From positions 1-64,000 of the forward strand of contig JALXBF010000039.1 in NCBI GenBank assembly GCA_026991575.1: a stretch of 64,000 nucleotides of DNA. Direction: 5' to 3'. The DNA is from Planctomycetota bacterium. GTDB lineage: Bacteria > Planctomycetota > Planctomycetia > JALXBF01. This document shows, in pieces, positions 9,322 through 17,302 of the stretch (its first letter is position 1; each line of letters opens with the position of its first letter). The notes beneath the pieces were generated by a model. That model did no database searches. It was not told the origin of the DNA and saw only the letters and a list, made by a program, of their open reading frames with translations. The translations under genes were made by a program, and so were the position numbers.

Positions 9322-9511
9322 CCGAATCACCTCAGCTGTACACACCGGCGCTGGCCAGCTATTCCTTGCGGTTTGCCCTGAACACGTCAACACGGACCGC
9401 CCGCTCGCCAGGACTCCTTGCTTGCCCGGGCAGCAGGCGGGCGCGGTCTACGTTGCCCTGAGTGGCCGGGTCTGATAAGACCGAAGGCTACTTCAGCACG
9501 GAGTGCGCACG

Positions 9512-10294
9512 ATGCTTGGCCAGTGGCAACTGTTTCGGGTCTTCTTCTGGCGTCGGTTCCAGCTGGACGCCACCCACGGAACCGGCCTGTTCTGGTACGT
9601 GGCCGACGCTGCGCTGTACATCGCGGTGCACGTGCTTGTGTTCTCGCGTGTGGCGGCGATGAAGCACGAGCAGCTACCGGATTACTTGCCGCCGGTCGTG
9701 GCCCACGGCGCGTTCGTGTGCTGCGGTATTCTGCCCTGGAAATCACTGGCCAATGCGGGCAGTGTCGCCACGCGCACGTTCCGCGCCAACGGAACCTTCC
9801 TGCGGAAAACATCGGTCAAGCCAGCGTTCTTTGCGGTGCTGGATGCGAGCCATCAGATGGTGCAGTTCTTGAGCGTGCTGGCGTTGATGTTCTTGCTGCT
9901 GGTGGCGCTCGGCTATCGGCCTGGCCTCGCGCTATTGCAACTGCCGCTTGTGCTGATGGCTCACTTCGGGCTGCTGCTTTCGGTCGCTCTGGGCTGTGCA
10001 GCGATCGGGGTGTTCATGCCCGGCATGGCTGCCCTGTGGGGAATGCTCGCGCGCATCATGCTCTGGACAACGCCCATCGTCTACCCGCGCGGCTTGCTGC
10101 CCGAACCCCTGGTAGCCGTGCTCCGCTGGAGCCCCTTGTGGCAGTTGGTCGACGCCTACCGCGACATCATCGCCCGCGATCGATTCATGACCGCTCCCCA
10201 ATGGGCGGCGATTGCGCTGACCGTTGCCGTTTGCCTTGGCCTGGCCTGGCTGATCTACGAGACGCTAGAGGAAGATGTACGGGATTTTGCCTAG
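9512..10294 (+). CDS. ABC-2 type polysaccharide export permease (Wzm/TagG-like)
   Basis: A 260-residue inner-membrane protein with about six transmembrane helices and the features of O-antigen or teichoic acid export permeases: LGQWQLFRVFFWRRFQLDATHGTGLFWYVADAALY at the N-terminus, FVCCGILPWKSLANAG in the middle, and ARIMLWTTPIVYPRGLLPEPLVAVLRWSPLWQLVDAYRDII near the C-terminus, the typical P-rich loop. ATG at 9512 is preferred over GTG at 9503 because GGAG is correctly spaced for the former. The likely ATPase partner is encoded on the opposite strand just downstream (10316-11932), tail to tail. Confidence 0.85.
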   Translation: MLGQWQLFRVFFWRRFQLDATHGTGLFWYVADAALYIAVHVLVFSRVAAMKHEQLPDYLPPVVAHGAFVCCGILPWKSLANAGSVATRTFRANGTFLRKTSVKPAFFAVLDASHQMVQFLSVLALMFLLLVALGYRPGLALLQLPLVLMAHFGLLLSVALGCAAIGVFMPGMAALWGMLARIMLWTTPIVYPRGLLPEPLVAVLRWSPLWQLVDAYRDIIARDRFMTAPQWAAIALTVAVCLGLAWLIYETLEEDVRDFA

Positions 10295-10299
10295 CTCAA

Positions 10300-10315
10300 C
10301 AGCGGCACGCCGCTG
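10300..10315. terminator. Hairpin between two convergent stop codons
   Basis: CAGCGGCACGCCGCTG forms a perfect six-base-pair stem with a four-base loop and sits between the stop of the permease gene and the stop of the convergent ATPase gene. There is no T tract on either strand, so it would be a weak or Rho-assisted bidirectional terminator at best. Confidence 0.35.
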
Positions 10316-11932
10316 CTATGCGGCCTGAGGCGACGCGCGGCCGGATCGGCGCGAGACAGCCTCGATCCGCAGCACCAACGGCTCACGCCCTGGCGCCAGC
10401 CGGCGGACCTCTCCAGCCTCGTCCACCGGCACAAGCACCAGAAGCACCGCCCTGCCCGTCCAGCTCTCCGGCACCGCTGCACGGAAGATCCCGTCTCCAG
10501 CACACCTGCACCGAACCGTTTGGCCGCCGGCGGGGAACTCGATCCTGAAGGAAATCCCGTTCGGCACGCGGTCCACGTGCAGTTCAAGCCAGCTCGTGCC
10601 GACGGGCAGGTAGATGAAGAACTCGGCCGGTCCCACGGGACCGAATCGCCCCCGGCTGCAACACCAGCCGGACCGGAGCCAGGTGCGCGTTTCGGGATCG
10701 GTAAAGTCCAGTCGGCTGGGCACTGTGCCTGCGAGCCTAGCCGCATCGAGCGGTTCCTCCGCCCAAGTCACGCCGGCTGATTGCAGCTCCGTCTCCTCCT
10801 GAGGCTCGCGCACCAGCAACGACTCGGGCAGCACGCGCGACTCGTAGAAGCGATCGCCGTAGAGCGGCCGGGCGGTGCCAAGCCGGCACATGACGTCATA
10901 GACGCCTGGCAGTCGCGGTGCCCGGAACGTTACCGTCAACCGATGGAACCCCTGCGACAGCTCCAGCCCCCCGGGGAACTGGCGGGACAGCAATACCGAA
11001 CGGCCTGGCTTCTCGCTCTGGTCCACGCAGTTGATGGCTAGCTCCACTGCCGTGGTGGGCCGACTGCAATACAAGTCGACCACACACGTGATTGGTTCCA
11101 GCGGTTCAATTTCCAGCGGCTCTTGCCCTTGGCCCGCCTGTAGCCTGACGGCGAGGATGGTGGCGGCCCCGGCACGCTCCTGCCGGCGCGGTCCGCTTAG
11201 CACGACGCTTCGCCCGCGCATGCTGTAAGCCCGGATCACTTGCTCGACCGGGCCTTCTTCCATGACGCGACCGTACTCGATCCAGATTGCCCGCTGGCAG
11301 AGCTCGCGGGCACGCCTTGCGCTATGCGTGGCGTAGATCAGAGTCACGCCGCGATCCAGCAGCGCACGGACTCGTTGGGCCGCGCGCAGGCGGAACACAT
11401 GATCGCCCGCACTCAGTGCTTCGTCGGCCAGCAGGACCTGCACGTCAAGGTGGCTGGCAATGGAGAACCCCAGGCGGCTGCGCATGCCCGAGGAGTACTC
11501 CCGCACGGGACGGTCCAGGTACTCGCCCAGTTCAGAGAAGGCCGCAATGGCGTCGATCTGTTCGTCGGTCTCCTCGGCAGTTAACCCCATCATCAGCGCG
11601 GCCAGGCGGATGTTTTGGCGACCGGTGAGCGTTGGCGCAAAGCCGAGCCCCAGCTCCAACACGGCACCGACCCGGCCGCGAAGCACGTAACTTCCCTCCG
11701 TCGGCGCGCACGCACCGGCCAGAATCCTCAACAGCGTGCTCTTGCCCGCCCCGTTCGGTCCGATCACCGCAAGCGACTGGCCAGCGGACAGCTCAAACGA
11801 GACATGCCGCAATGCCCATAGTTGACGGTGGAGCTTCAGGCCCGGAAGCAGCGCCTCCAGCAGGCGGTACTCTGAGCGACGGTACAGCTTGAAGCACTTG
11901 CCCAGGTTGCGAACGCTGACGGACGCTTCCAT
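10316..11932 (-). CDS. ABC exporter ATPase with large C-terminal region (Wzt/TagH-like)
   Basis: The 538-residue protein has an ATPase domain in residues 1-235: Walker A GPNGAGKST, signature YSSGMRSRLGFSIA, Walker B VLLADEALSAGD, which is a variant of the family's DEVLAVGD, and the switch region ATHS. The polysaccharide-exporter subclass is shown by ALRHVSFEL, GRVGAVLELGLGF and NIRLAALMMGLT. About 300 residues follow. The first part (near 255-370) looks like a Wzt_C beta-sandwich that recognises the glycan before export, and a second beta-rich part (about 400-525) has no family I recognise. The start ATG has GGGAGG upstream and a TAGAAT hexamer about 42 bases upstream. It pairs functionally with the convergent permease. 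Confidence 0.88.
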   Translation of the reverse strand: MEASVSVRNLGKCFKLYRRSEYRLLEALLPGLKLHRQLWALRHVSFELSAGQSLAVIGPNGAGKSTLLRILAGACAPTEGSYVLRGRVGAVLELGLGFAPTLTGRQNIRLAALMMGLTAEETDEQIDAIAAFSELGEYLDRPVREYSSGMRSRLGFSIASHLDVQVLLADEALSAGDHVFRLRAAQRVRALLDRGVTLIYATHSARRARELCQRAIWIEYGRVMEEGPVEQVIRAYSMRGRSVVLSGPRRQERAGAATILAVRLQAGQGQEPLEIEPLEPITCVVDLYCSRPTTAVELAINCVDQSEKPGRSVLLSRQFPGGLELSQGFHRLTVTFRAPRLPGVYDVMCRLGTARPLYGDRFYESRVLPESLLVREPQEETELQSAGVTWAEEPLDAARLAGTVPSRLDFTDPETRTWLRSGWCCSRGRFGPVGPAEFFIYLPVGTSWLELHVDRVPNGISFRIEFPAGGQTVRCRCAGDGIFRAAVPESWTGRAVLLVLVPVDEAGEVRRLAPGREPLVLRIEAVSRRSGRASPQAA

Positions 11933-12579
11933 GCAGCCTCCCTGCCGGTAGCACACCACACCCGGCGCAGCCCATTCTAGAGAACCAGCTCACCGGGGAA
12001 AAGAAGAGCTTCGACAACCTCCTCAGATGCTGCGCCCCTTGCCAGAGCGGTGGGTGAGGAGCTCTCACTGGATGCGCTAATCGCCGTCTCAGCACCCGCC
12101 ATCGGGCTCATGGAGTTTGACCTCCTACCCGACGGCACGGAGCCGCTGCTCCTTCCGCTTCTGTGTCACGGCAGACCTGACAAGCGTCCGCGACGAGCCG
12201 CTCCTGCTGGCATGTGCCCCAAACAACGCCCGCGGCCAGACCGTCCTCACCGGGCCGCTTCCCGCTGCCAAGGCCGGGTGCGCCGCGGGGACCTCATGGC
12301 ATGCTTCCGCCGGGAGCTCGCCCAGGTGCCTCCATGGAAGACCGTAGCCTCGACACGGTAGGAGCTTAGCGTACCGCCCCCAGATGAGCAAAGCTTTACA
12401 AACTGCCCGGAGACTCGTCCCCGAGCGCGCCAGGCGAGGGCTGGGTAGAGGCAGGGCGCGGTCGGGTCGTATCGAGACCGCCGAACGCAACCATCGCACG
12501 ACAGCCAAACCGCGCCCGTCTGGGCACAACACGCGCGGGATGTCGCGACGATGTGGTGAACGGTGCGCTTCTGAGGCGT
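11933..12579. other. Intergenic region without a supported gene
   Basis: About 650 bp upstream of the exporter ATPase. The ORF track offers short overlapping frames on both strands (for example 12050-12361 plus and 12125-12532 minus), but their residue composition looks random and none has a Shine-Dalgarno or a family motif. TAGAAT at 11974-11979 on the minus strand is a possible -10 box for the ATPase gene. I recognise no RNA gene here. Confidence 0.4.
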
Positions 12580-13629
12580 CTAGTTGCTCGCGTCGGAGCG
12601 TTCCTGCAGTGGTTCAATGCGCACCGTGTAGGGCCGGTCTTTACCCTGGACAAACAGCAAGACGTTGGTCGCCGGGGGCACTGCGCCACCGGAAACGAGA
12701 GCCTCAATGACGCACGTCACCGCATTAGCGTGGCGATCCTGTTGACGCACAACCCACGGTTGGCGGACCTGAACCTGGCGCAGCTGCATGCGCTCGTCCC
12801 GGAATGTCACGTACACGATCGCTCGCCACAGCCCGTCTTCAACCCTTAGCGCCGGGACGACCCGGGGCACTTTGACCGGTGGTTCTATGAGTTTTGGGCG
12901 AAACGGGATCAGCAGGTCTGAACGCAGTTCCTTGCCGTCCTCGGTCCGGTACCAGATGCGTAGGTACAGAGTCTCCGTACCGTCCAGTGCGTTCGCATGC
13001 TCGCACTCCCAGGTGTACTCTACCGTCAGCGTCTGCTTCCCGGTTACCCGCCAGGTTAACCCCGGGATCTTGCGCACCTCGTCCGGCTCGTACCGCAGGA
13101 GAGTGATTCCCGGTTTGGGTACCAATCGCAGCTGGCCGTGCACGGTCTGTCCGGGGTCGACCGGTAGCTGCACCTCGGGAGTGATGGGCTGGAAGCCGTC
13201 CACAGGATCGATCCGCTCCGCTCGCAGCTCGATTTGAACCACAGGCTGGTCCGGGTCATTGCAGCGCAACGGGAGCACGAAGCGATACGTCCGCCGGGTG
13301 CTGTTCGGTACGACACTCACTTTCAGACGTGCTTCACCGCCCGGAGCGACAGCCAGCGGAGACAGCTCTACGCTCCACGCAGATCCAGCTTTTGGCTCCT
13401 CGAAAACCAGCGTCTCGTTCCCCACGTTGCGCAACGCGAGTTCACCTTCCAGCGGCTGATCAGGATACCCCCGGCCCAGATCCAAGACGTGAGTGCTTAC
13501 CTCCACGCGCGGTCCAGAACGATCGCAGCCGAGGCACATGAGGATAAGTAAGCAGAGCGCCGAGTGTGTCAGGCAGCTGTCGGTGAACGAACCGATGCCG
13601 CCCGCGGTATTTGCGATTACTGGCTGCAT
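12580..13629 (-). CDS. DUF1573-type lipoprotein
   Basis: A 349-residue predicted lipoprotein whose signal peptide ends ALCLLILMCLGC, a lipobox at about residue 34. The first mature domain is an ASH/DUF1573-like immunoglobulin fold: GPRVEVSTHVLDLGRGYPDQPLEGELALRNVGNETLVF followed by LRCNDPDQPVVQIELRA. A second, less familiar beta-rich half follows. The DUF1573 cysteine motif usual after the first strands is absent here. ATG at 13629 overlaps the 3' end of the upstream GT-C gene by 13 bp and has GAGG upstream. It belongs to the minus-strand envelope cluster 12580-18313. The function is unknown; the fold suggests a periplasmic or surface binding role. Confidence 0.7.
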   Translation of the reverse strand: MQPVIANTAGGIGSFTDSCLTHSALCLLILMCLGCDRSGPRVEVSTHVLDLGRGYPDQPLEGELALRNVGNETLVFEEPKAGSAWSVELSPLAVAPGGEARLKVSVVPNSTRRTYRFVLPLRCNDPDQPVVQIELRAERIDPVDGFQPITPEVQLPVDPGQTVHGQLRLVPKPGITLLRYEPDEVRKIPGLTWRVTGKQTLTVEYTWECEHANALDGTETLYLRIWYRTEDGKELRSDLLIPFRPKLIEPPVKVPRVVPALRVEDGLWRAIVYVTFRDERMQLRQVQVRQPWVVRQQDRHANAVTCVIEALVSGGAVPPATNVLLFVQGKDRPYTVRIEPLQERSDASN

Positions 13630-15452
13630 GGCGTTTTCCTCTTGGCCTGGCCGTCCCCGGTTGGGAACCGGTACACGAACACCGACGTCCCCAGGACGTA
13701 GTCCGGCTCTCGGTTCAGGTAATGACGATAGGCACCTCGTGGTACGGTAAACCATCGTTCAGCGTCCACTGGGAAGCCTCCGGGTAAGCCGGTTACGAAC
13801 GTGGCGGACAACAGGTGCCAACCCGGCGGTGGGTGATCCGGAAGCTCGCGATGCTGCACAGCCGTCTGCGTCAGCGGTCCGAATGGGGGCGGGTTCTGTT
13901 CGACACCCCAGAGCGCGATGGGCACAAACGTGCGGAAAGCGATGTAGACGGGCAGCGTGTCGCGGCGTGCCTGTAGCCACCGTTTCACTGCGTACAGATC
14001 CTGGCCCCAGTCGATGTTGGAGTCAGCCAGGTAGTGAATGGCCCGTTGCGGCGGCCACGCCAACCAGTTGAAGTAGCCTAGATGATAGGGAGTGGCGGCG
14101 GTAACGGTGACCGCCAGACAAATCAGCACGACGGCGACGCCGGTTGCCAACCGCCGGGCCCACCGGTCCTGCAAGCCCCTGAGGCACCCGGCCACTGCCA
14201 CGCCACAAAACATGCACCAAAACGGTGTTCCCTGCAGCACGTACCGCAGGTGGTGGTTGAACCCGCTTTTTGCTGACGCCACCGTGAGTACGGCCACCGC
14301 TGGTAAGGCAAGTGCCAGCGCGATCCGGCTGGGCGAGCGAATGAACATGGCCAGCGCACTGACGGAGAGCAGTAGCCAGGGCAGTGGTTGTTTGAGCGTC
14401 AGGGCCACGACGTAGTAGTGTGGCCATCCGCCGTTGCGTACCTCCCCCAACAGGTAGGAAGCCAAGCGAGCTTCAAAGTCCGTTTGCTGCAGGTCGAGGC
14501 CATGAAGGGCCGCAACGGGCACGGGCAGCGGCACGTCAGCGACGAGTCGCAGCAGATGCTGAGTCGGACCACCTCGCGCCTCCGGGGCTTGTCCGGTGAG
14601 TTTCTGGAACAGATGCGACCGAAACGCCTCGCGCGCCGGCCGATGAAACAGACCGGTGAAGCCGTATGCGGCCGTGAATACGAACCATGCAGCCGCAGCG
14701 TAGACTGCCCAACCGGACACACGGACCACGAATCGGCTGTGCTCGGCTGCCGGACGTCGTGTCAACAGCACGAAGAGAGGCAGGCATGGGAGTAGAACGA
14801 GGGCAGTGAACTTGCCCGCCATGGCAGCGCCGATCAGGGCACCTGCGATCACCATCGTGCTCAGTGCCGCGTGGCGGGCATTCCAGAGAGCAGCAAAAGC
14901 GGCCAGGCCAAGCACCGCGGCGCCGACGTCGGGTGTAATAAGGTGCCCGTGTCCCAGAACCAGTGGGTCGAACGCCCACAGGCTGGCTGCAACTGCGGCA
15001 GCCCAGACTCCGCCAAGCTGAAGCCCCCAGTACCAGATAATGACCGTTCCAACCAACGAAAGTACGGTGCTGAGCAGCCGGCAGTGGGTAAGAACTTCGA
15101 CGTACCGACGCGGCCCCAGCAGCACGGCCATTCGAGGCGCCAGCCAGAACTCCGGTCGATACTCGGGGGCTTCCTCCAGGCTGATGCGATCCAGCGACGC
15201 CGACGCGCCGGCGGCCGGGAGCGTGTACAGCAGGCGCAGCAGCGGCGGGTTCACCGCGTAGTACTCCCAGTCCCCGTACCGCCACTGCACCAGTCCCGCT
15301 GCAAGGTGACCCGCCTCGTCAATCGTCACGAAGTCGCGGCGCGCTTCCACCACCAGCATGCTGCCCTGCGCCGCAAGCAACACGACCATCAGCCAACACC
15401 GCCGCGACCGACAGCGATCCGCCACCTTCCGCAACGCCGCGATCGCGAACAT
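13617..15452 (-). CDS. GT-C / PMT-type membrane glycosyltransferase (GT39-like)
   Basis: A 611-residue polytopic protein with about a dozen hydrophobic helices. The first extracytoplasmic loop carries FVTIDEAGHLAAGLVQWRYGDWEYYAVNPPLLRLLYTLP, the acidic catalytic-loop pattern of ArnT and PMT-like glycosyltransferases that use polyprenyl-phosphate sugars. A long C-terminal extracytoplasmic region (after VTAATPYHLGYFNWLAWPPQRA) includes HYLADSNIDWGQDLYAVKRWLQ, a segment common to this family. It likely glycosylates a protein or lipid acceptor outside the inner membrane. Its 3' end overlaps the downstream DUF1573 lipoprotein gene by 13 bp, and it starts 7 bp after the upstream DUF1571-like gene's stop codon, so the three are co-transcribed. 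Confidence 0.82.
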   Translation of the reverse strand: MFAIAALRKVADRCRSRRCWLMVVLLAAQGSMLVVEARRDFVTIDEAGHLAAGLVQWRYGDWEYYAVNPPLLRLLYTLPAAGASASLDRISLEEAPEYRPEFWLAPRMAVLLGPRRYVEVLTHCRLLSTVLSLVGTVIIWYWGLQLGGVWAAAVAASLWAFDPLVLGHGHLITPDVGAAVLGLAAFAALWNARHAALSTMVIAGALIGAAMAGKFTALVLLPCLPLFVLLTRRPAAEHSRFVVRVSGWAVYAAAAWFVFTAAYGFTGLFHRPAREAFRSHLFQKLTGQAPEARGGPTQHLLRLVADVPLPVPVAALHGLDLQQTDFEARLASYLLGEVRNGGWPHYYVVALTLKQPLPWLLLSVSALAMFIRSPSRIALALALPAVAVLTVASAKSGFNHHLRYVLQGTPFWCMFCGVAVAGCLRGLQDRWARRLATGVAVVLICLAVTVTAATPYHLGYFNWLAWPPQRAIHYLADSNIDWGQDLYAVKRWLQARRDTLPVYIAFRTFVPIALWGVEQNPPPFGPLTQTAVQHRELPDHPPPGWHLLSATFVTGLPGGFPVDAERWFTVPRGAYRHYLNREPDYVLGTSVFVYRFPTGDGQAKRKTPCSQ

Positions 15453-15459
15453 TTCCCCC

Positions 15460-16761
15460 TCACGACAAACCGTTCCCCACCGTGCGACGACGTAACCACA
15501 TCACCGTCGCCAGCAACGCCGTTACCACCGCACCAAGCCCGGCCGCAGCCCAGTACCACCACCGCCCCTCACTTCTAGCCACATCCGTCACCACCACCAC
15601 CGGCGCCGGTACCGTAAACTCTTCCACTAGCTCCCCAGCTTCGTTCAGCTTGTACACCAGCGTGTGCGGCAGCCAGTCGTACGCCAACTCCTCCGCCCGT
15701 GTGTCCCCATACGAAAACTCCTTCAGCTCAACTCGAACGCTCACCATCGGCAGCAGCTTGTCCGCTTGCGGCGCATAGTCCTCCTGCACGACCGTCAACA
15801 ATTCCGGGATGATCACCCCCGGCACCACCTCCCGCCAACGCTTCACCTCCGCCAGGTACCTCATCGCTATGATGCGTTTCCCAGTGGCAAGGCTCTCCTT
15901 CCAGCACACGTATTCCGACCGAGCGGCCGCCCAGCCGTCCAACGGCAGGAACCACGTGCGTGACCGTACCTCGCCGAGGAGGCGCAGTTTTCTACCCTCG
16001 GTCTCCACTTCCTCCTTCGTCCTGTGGTACTCTTCCACCAGCACCGCGGTGCGTCCATCAAGTTTCTCCACCCCTACGATCCGAGGCGTCTCGCTGTGAC
16101 TCTCCACCAATGTCGGTAGTGGGCTCGGCTCCCTTCGATACAACTCCAGTAATTCAATTACGCGTCTTCCGTGCCAGCTCTGCGCATAAGCATAGCCCTG
16201 CGGCCAGAATAGCGGCCACTTCGCCTCCGGCGGCGCTGGTCCCATGTTGCCCAGCCGGTAGGGCTGCTGCGGCAACAGCTCTGGATCATACAGGAACCCG
16301 CTCCAGTTCTTGTATCCTTCGACCGTGTAAAGGTAGATGTCTCTTGTGCGCTTCACCGCAAAGCGGAGTGGCTCCAACTCCACGGGCTCCTCGTACTCCC
16401 CATACTCGTCCCAAAGAATCCCCACATCGGGCACCTGCACGTAACGGATCACGCTCCGCTTCGCATGCGCAAAGTTAGACGCATGATGCAGCCACAGTTG
16501 ACCCCGGGCCACCCGCAAACCCGTTTCCGGATCAGTCTTCGGAGGCAACCGATCTTCGGGCAGCCACCGGTTTTCGTACGTGACCTCGTACCGCAGCCTG
16601 ACCGGAAGTCGTCGCCACACCTCCTGCGCCGACCGAATGCCCTCGATCACGGCGTCTACGCCCCGTGCATCTCCCGCCCAACTACCGCGCCCCCAGACGG
16701 GAGCTATTCCAAGAACCCCTACCAGCAACATGCGTCCGAACCAGTGTGCCCCGCGCATCAT
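15460..16761 (-). CDS. Secreted DUF1571-like protein with C-terminal membrane anchor
   Basis: A 433-residue exported protein with an N-terminal signal sequence (WFGRMLLVGVLGIAPVWGRGSWAG). The large central region rich in charged residues and aromatics (LRYEVTYENRWLPE, WFLPLDGWAAARSEYVCWKE) recalls DUF1571/LolA-type sheets. It ends in a transmembrane helix, WWYWAAAGLGAVVTALLATVMWLRRR. This hydrophobic helix plus arginine cluster resembles sorting or tail-anchor signals, although no PEP motif is visible. ATG at 16761 has GGAG seven bases upstream; the track's GTG start is less likely. The family assignment is tentative. Operon context is the DUF1573/GT-C cluster. Confidence 0.65.
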   Translation of the reverse strand: MMRGAHWFGRMLLVGVLGIAPVWGRGSWAGDARGVDAVIEGIRSAQEVWRRLPVRLRYEVTYENRWLPEDRLPPKTDPETGLRVARGQLWLHHASNFAHAKRSVIRYVQVPDVGILWDEYGEYEEPVELEPLRFAVKRTRDIYLYTVEGYKNWSGFLYDPELLPQQPYRLGNMGPAPPEAKWPLFWPQGYAYAQSWHGRRVIELLELYRREPSPLPTLVESHSETPRIVGVEKLDGRTAVLVEEYHRTKEEVETEGRKLRLLGEVRSRTWFLPLDGWAAARSEYVCWKESLATGKRIIAMRYLAEVKRWREVVPGVIIPELLTVVQEDYAPQADKLLPMVSVRVELKEFSYGDTRAEELAYDWLPHTLVYKLNEAGELVEEFTVPAPVVVVTDVARSEGRWWYWAAAGLGAVVTALLATVMWLRRRTVGNGLS

Positions 16762-16984
16762 TGTCTGTCTCCGGGGTCGTGCCACACCGCGGTTGTGTCA
16801 GACCGCAAAAGGGGCGTCGAGAACACAGAGCCTTTACGTTTAGCCGATGACAATGTCGGCCATTGGTTGGCGGCCTAGCGACATACACGCACACGAAACC
16901 CTGTAACGCCAGCTTGCGCCCCACGGCATCCCCTGGCGCAGCGATCGAGTTCGGTGGTCTTTTAGCACTTCCTGCACTTGATCT

Positions 16985-17300
16985 CTACCCCGCTACCTCT
17001 GCGCTGGTTGCAATCCGATGCCGCATGTTTGCCAGGCATAACCTGGCTGAGACGGACGGTGCGGGGTCGAGGCAGCACCAGTACTCGTGGACGTTGTTAA
17101 AGTAATACACCGCACAAGAGCCATGGCAGTAGTTCATCAGTTTGCAGTCCGCGTCGTGGATCGTGTGTGCCTCGAAATACGGAGGCGCGGCCAGATACGT
17201 ATCGGCGTCATTGGCTTCCACCAAAGCCCATAGGCCGATCCCTACCAGGAACAGGGCGCAGATCCCGAACGCCAGCTTCGAACAGGAGAAACTTCGTCAT
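16985..17300 (-). pseudogene. Small Cys-rich secreted protein gene interrupted by a one-base frameshift near its start
   Basis: An ideal start exists: AGGAGG, then ATG at 17300, immediately after the TAG of the upstream DUF1573 gene. In the ATG frame translation gives MTKFLLFEAGVRDLRPVPG and stops after 30 residues. Shifting one base inside the TTT of codon 4 gives MTKFSCSKLAFGICALFLVGIGLWALVEA, a textbook signal peptide, followed by a mature region of about 75 residues with seven cysteines (DCKLMNYCHGSCAVYYF, YWCCLDPAP) ending at 16985. The track's 79-residue ORF is this second frame without its signal peptide. It could be a recent indel, a sequence error or a +1 recoding site; the family is unrecognised. 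Confidence 0.6.
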
Positions 17301-17302
17301 CT

